From Bacillus sp. M6-12 (lineage in GTDB: Bacteria > Bacillota > Bacilli > Bacillales > DSM-1321), in NCBI RefSeq assembly GCF_002860285.1, contig NZ_PGVF01000027.1:186001-250000 (forward strand): a DNA stretch of 64,000 bases, written 5' to 3'. The notes under the pieces were generated by a model. It saw only the letters and a program-made list of their open reading frames with translations. It had not been told where the DNA came from and searched no databases. The translations under genes were made by a program, and so were the position numbers. Below, one piece after another: positions 62,107-64,000 of this stretch. Positions within the stretch are counted from its first letter, which is position 1. Each line of letters starts with the position of its first letter.

Positions 62107-62754
62107 ATGAAGAAAAAAAACGCAATTCAAGCCGCCGCAGCCAACCATATTCGCAACAATTCCTCAATATATATTTTTATCACCGTCCTTTTTCTGATGG
62201 GAGTTATATTTGGGGCAGTGATAGTCAATAGCTTAAGCTTTACTCAAAAAGAGGATTTGTTTTATTACCTATCACAATTTTTTGGACAGGTTTCCATGGG
62301 CAAGGTAGCAGCAAGTCCGGACATGTTTTTTCAAAGTCTTACCCATAATGTTAAATATATAGGAGTTATGTGGATTCTGGGAATCTCTATCATCGGTCTG
62401 CCGATCATTCTTTTGCTATTATTTTTAAAAGGCATGGTTGTCGGATTTACCGTCGGATTTTTGGTGAACCAAATGGGCTGGAATGGATTGCTTCTTTCAT
62501 TTGTAGCAATCCTTCCCCAAAATATCATAATCATCCCGATTTTTATCCTCATCGCTGTTCTATCTGTGTCATTATCAATAAAGCTTATTAAGCGGCTTTT
62601 TCTGAAACAGCTGCGTGAACCGCTGAAGCCTGTGCTCTTAGGCTATTTAGCTGTACTGGCTTTTTCCATCTTCTTTTTGAGTGCCGCGGGAGCAATCGAA
62701 GCTTATGTTTCCCCAGCTCTAATGAAAAATGCAGTTTCCCTTCTAGCTAAGTAG
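62107..62754 (+). CDS. spoIIM: Stage II sporulation protein M
   Basis: 215-residue polytopic membrane protein (five helices) of the SpoIIDMP engulfment complex, which remodels septal peptidoglycan in the mother cell. SSIYIFITVLFLMGVIFGAVIVNS and QKEDLFYYLSQFFGQVS match the family. AGGAGG precedes the ATG. Conserved position directly before fur. Confidence 0.95.
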   Translation: MKKKNAIQAAAANHIRNNSSIYIFITVLFLMGVIFGAVIVNSLSFTQKEDLFYYLSQFFGQVSMGKVAASPDMFFQSLTHNVKYIGVMWILGISIIGLPIILLLLFLKGMVVGFTVGFLVNQMGWNGLLLSFVAILPQNIIIIPIFILIAVLSVSLSIKLIKRLFLKQLREPLKPVLLGYLAVLAFSIFFLSAAGAIEAYVSPALMKNAVSLLAK

Positions 62755-62806
62755 ATTGCTTCTTTTTTTAGAAACATTATTTTTCCTTAATAAGAATGAA
62801 TGTATT

Positions 62807-62834
62807 TTGACACTTCCCCTCTATTTGATATAAT
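62807..62834 (+). promoter_or_regulatory. Sigma-A promoter of fur
   Basis: Perfect TTGACA and TATAAT with spacer 16. The TATAATAATAAAG stretch just past it could overlap a Fur/PerR-type box, but the match is poor. Confidence 0.8.
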
Positions 62835-62864
62835 AATAAAGACTGCGGCGCGGGAGGGGAATAT

Positions 62865-63326
62865 ATGGAGACCAGAATCGATAGAATAAAGAAACAGTTG
62901 CACTCGTCCAGCTATAAGCTGACGCCTCAGCGGGAGGCAACCGTCCGTGTTTTACTTGAACATGAAGAGGATCATTTAAGTGCAGAAGACGTGTACCTCC
63001 TTGTGAAAGAAAAGTCGCCTGAAATAGGATTAGCAACTGTCTATAGAACACTTGAACTCCTTACTGAATTAAAAATAGTAGATAAAATAAATTTTGGGGA
63101 CGGCGTTTCCCGTTATGATTTACGGCAGGAAGGGGCAGCTCATTTTCATCACCATTTAGTTTGCATTGAGTGCGGGGCTGTTGATGAAATACAGGATGAC
63201 CTGCTTGAAGATGTCGAAGCCATTGTGGAGAGGGATTGGAATTTTAAAATCAAAGACCACAGGCTTACATTTCATGGAATATGCCATAGATGCCAAGGCA
63301 AAACAATTGACACTGAACAAGAATAA
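62865..63326 (+). CDS. fur: Ferric uptake regulator
   Basis: 153-residue iron-responsive repressor. Winged helix YKLTPQREATVRVLLEHEEDHLSAEDVYLLVKEKSPEIGLATVYRTLELL; metal-binding HFHHHLVCIECGAVDEI (HHHH and CxxC) and the C-terminal HGICHRCQGKT CxxC zinc site. ATG with GGAGGGG upstream. Position next to spoIIM and yqzK confirms Fur over PerR or Zur. Confidence 0.95.
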   Translation: METRIDRIKKQLHSSSYKLTPQREATVRVLLEHEEDHLSAEDVYLLVKEKSPEIGLATVYRTLELLTELKIVDKINFGDGVSRYDLRQEGAAHFHHHLVCIECGAVDEIQDDLLEDVEAIVERDWNFKIKDHRLTFHGICHRCQGKTIDTEQE

Positions 63327-63353
63327 CTCTTTCCAAGCGGAAAGGGTTTTTTT
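63327..63353 (+). terminator. Terminator after fur
   Basis: CTTTCC/GGAAAG short stem with T7 directly after the fur stop. Confidence 0.75.
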
Positions 63354-63450
63354 GTGGTTTTAAAAGGAATGCGTCAGATTTTTAAAAAAAGATGTCTTTA
63401 ATTGGAGAAATTTAGATTGCTTTTGAGACCCATATCAAGACAACGATATT

Positions 63451-63539
63451 ATCCCGTGAAAACAAGAACTAATTCCGTGATGAATAACATAATTCCGTGA
63501 AAAAAAGAAGCAATTAGGTGAATCAGATTAATTACGTAA
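63451..63539. repeat. Short ~20-bp periodic repeat before yqzK
   Basis: Five imperfect copies of a core AATTCCGTGA with spacings of 20, 20, about 20 and 18 bases (ATCCCGTGAA 63451, AATTCCGTGA 63471 and 63491, AATTAGGTGA 63512, AATTACGTAA 63530). No gene is seen in the 63354-63677 gap otherwise. Confidence 0.7.
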
Positions 63540-63677
63540 AAGCGATTTTTTAGAGTATTGATTCGGTTTCCATTCTCCGTAAAGATAATCCACTGCCTTC
63601 AGGAATGCTGTTTTATGTATAAAACCTGTCCTAATTGGCATAGATTGAAATAGGATTATGATCGGAGGTAGCAGGGA

Positions 63678-63905
63678 ATGAAGGCAACGATTAGGAATGC
63701 GTATCATACTATGAAAGTTTTTGTTTTGTTTGTTAGCTTTACTGTTCTTTTTTATTTTGGAATGGTATGGTTAAATCAAGAATATGAGAATTATCAGCGT
63801 TATGATGAACCAAAAGGAGCGGCAATAAAGGTTACAAAAGCGGTTGAGTCAGGTGATGAAACATGGTTGGACCGTTTATTGCTGTTTTATTTGAACGGAG
63901 AATAA
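63678..63905 (+). CDS. yqzK: YqzK/DUF4227 family membrane protein
   Basis: 75-residue protein with one transmembrane helix (residues 13-31, [19 protein letters not shown]) and a soluble tail ending [24 protein letters not shown] precedes the ATG. Four bases separate it from xerD, as in B. subtilis. Function unknown. Confidence 0.85.
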   Translation: MKATIRNAYHTMKVFVLFVSFTVLFYFGMVWLNQEYENYQRYDEPKGAAIKVTKAVESGDETWLDRLLLFYLNGE

Positions 63906-63909
63906 TAGA

Positions 63910-64000
63910 ATGGAATATCAACTTAAGGACTTTATCCACTTTTTAACAGTTGAAAAAGGACTGGCAAAGAACACATTGGTGTCCTATGAACGAGATTTGA
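63910..64000 (+). CDS. xerD: Tyrosine recombinase XerD, 3' partial
   Basis: Only the first 30 codons are in the window: [20 protein letters not shown], then [10 protein letters not shown], the N-terminal SAM-like core-binding helix of XerD (RipX), which resolves chromosome dimers. The yqzK-xerD order is that of B. subtilis. The start has no strong ribosome site and may be coupled to yqzK. Confidence 0.9.
   Translation, partial: MEYQLKDFIHFLTVEKGLAKNTLVSYERDL

Noticed and set aside
63451-63539. CRISPR-like repeat spacing
   Set aside because: The repeated core is only about 10 bases, the spacers are about 10 bases and no cas gene is near.

Overview
The window reads as a chromosomal segment of a spore-forming, low-to-mid G+C Bacillaceae species (order Bacillales). 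Evidence: the genes follow the Bacillus subtilis yqi-yqj-yqk-fur order almost throughout (brxB/yqiW, artPQR, yqjA, an L,D-transpeptidase, mce, the carboxyltransferase yqjD, yqjE, polY1, gndA, zwf, rnz, namA, proC, yqjP, yqjQ, polY2, yqkB, yqkD, yqkE, yqkF, mciZ, nudF, yqxK, spoIIM, fur, yqzK, xerD). Ribosome binding sites are strong and purine-rich, TTG and GTG starts are frequent, and sporulation genes (mciZ, spoIIM) are present. I see no rRNA, tRNA, CRISPR array, prophage or intact insertion sequence.

Layout. 1-10.7 kb: methylmalonyl-CoA/propionyl-CoA metabolism (5'-truncated mutase, MeaB, epimerase, carboxyltransferase) interrupted by bacilliredoxin BrxB, an arginine ABC transporter with ArgR-like boxes, an ArAE-type membrane protein, an L,D-transpeptidase and the tiny antisense gene prli42. 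11-25.4 kb: M20 peptidase, stand-alone CheW-like protein, DNA polymerase IV, then the oxidative pentose-phosphate genes gndA and (reversed) zwf, between which lie two tandem ~190-nt structured RNAs of 6S-2 type, a MATE exporter, a decayed acetyltransferase and dispersed repeats. RNase Z, a histidine phosphatase, NamA and ProC follow. ProC is preceded by a proline T-box leader. 26-37.5 kb: MBL and SDR genes, an ECF sigma/anti-sigma pair, a LysM protein, a LexA-controlled Y-family polymerase with a YolD-like partner and a kinase-like gene, iron-sulfur small proteins, and an unusual SDR-QueA paralog-VOC operon. 37.5-48.6 kb: hydrolases, three repressor modules with visible palindromic operators (TetR, PadR, MarR), a FabG-like reductase, aldo/keto reductase, MciZ, a 202-bp tandem duplication, NudF and an EndoQ-like PHP protein.

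49.2-60.8 kb is the main accessory island. It is a complete-looking Tad/Flp pilus operon (CpaB, TadZ, TadA, TadB, TadC, Flp pilin, TadE, TadF-like) into which a VWA lipoprotein, a secreted protein with a collagen-like Gly-X-Y tract and glycine-zipper C-terminus, and four small membrane proteins are inserted. It sits between yqxK and spoIIM, which are close neighbours in B. subtilis, and is closed by a perfect 20-bp terminator stem. The last 3 kb return to the conserved backbone (two GNAT genes, spoIIM with a SigE-like promoter, fur, yqzK, start of xerD).

All family calls come from reading motifs and remembered homologs; no database search was run. Starts were chosen by ribosome binding site and family length.
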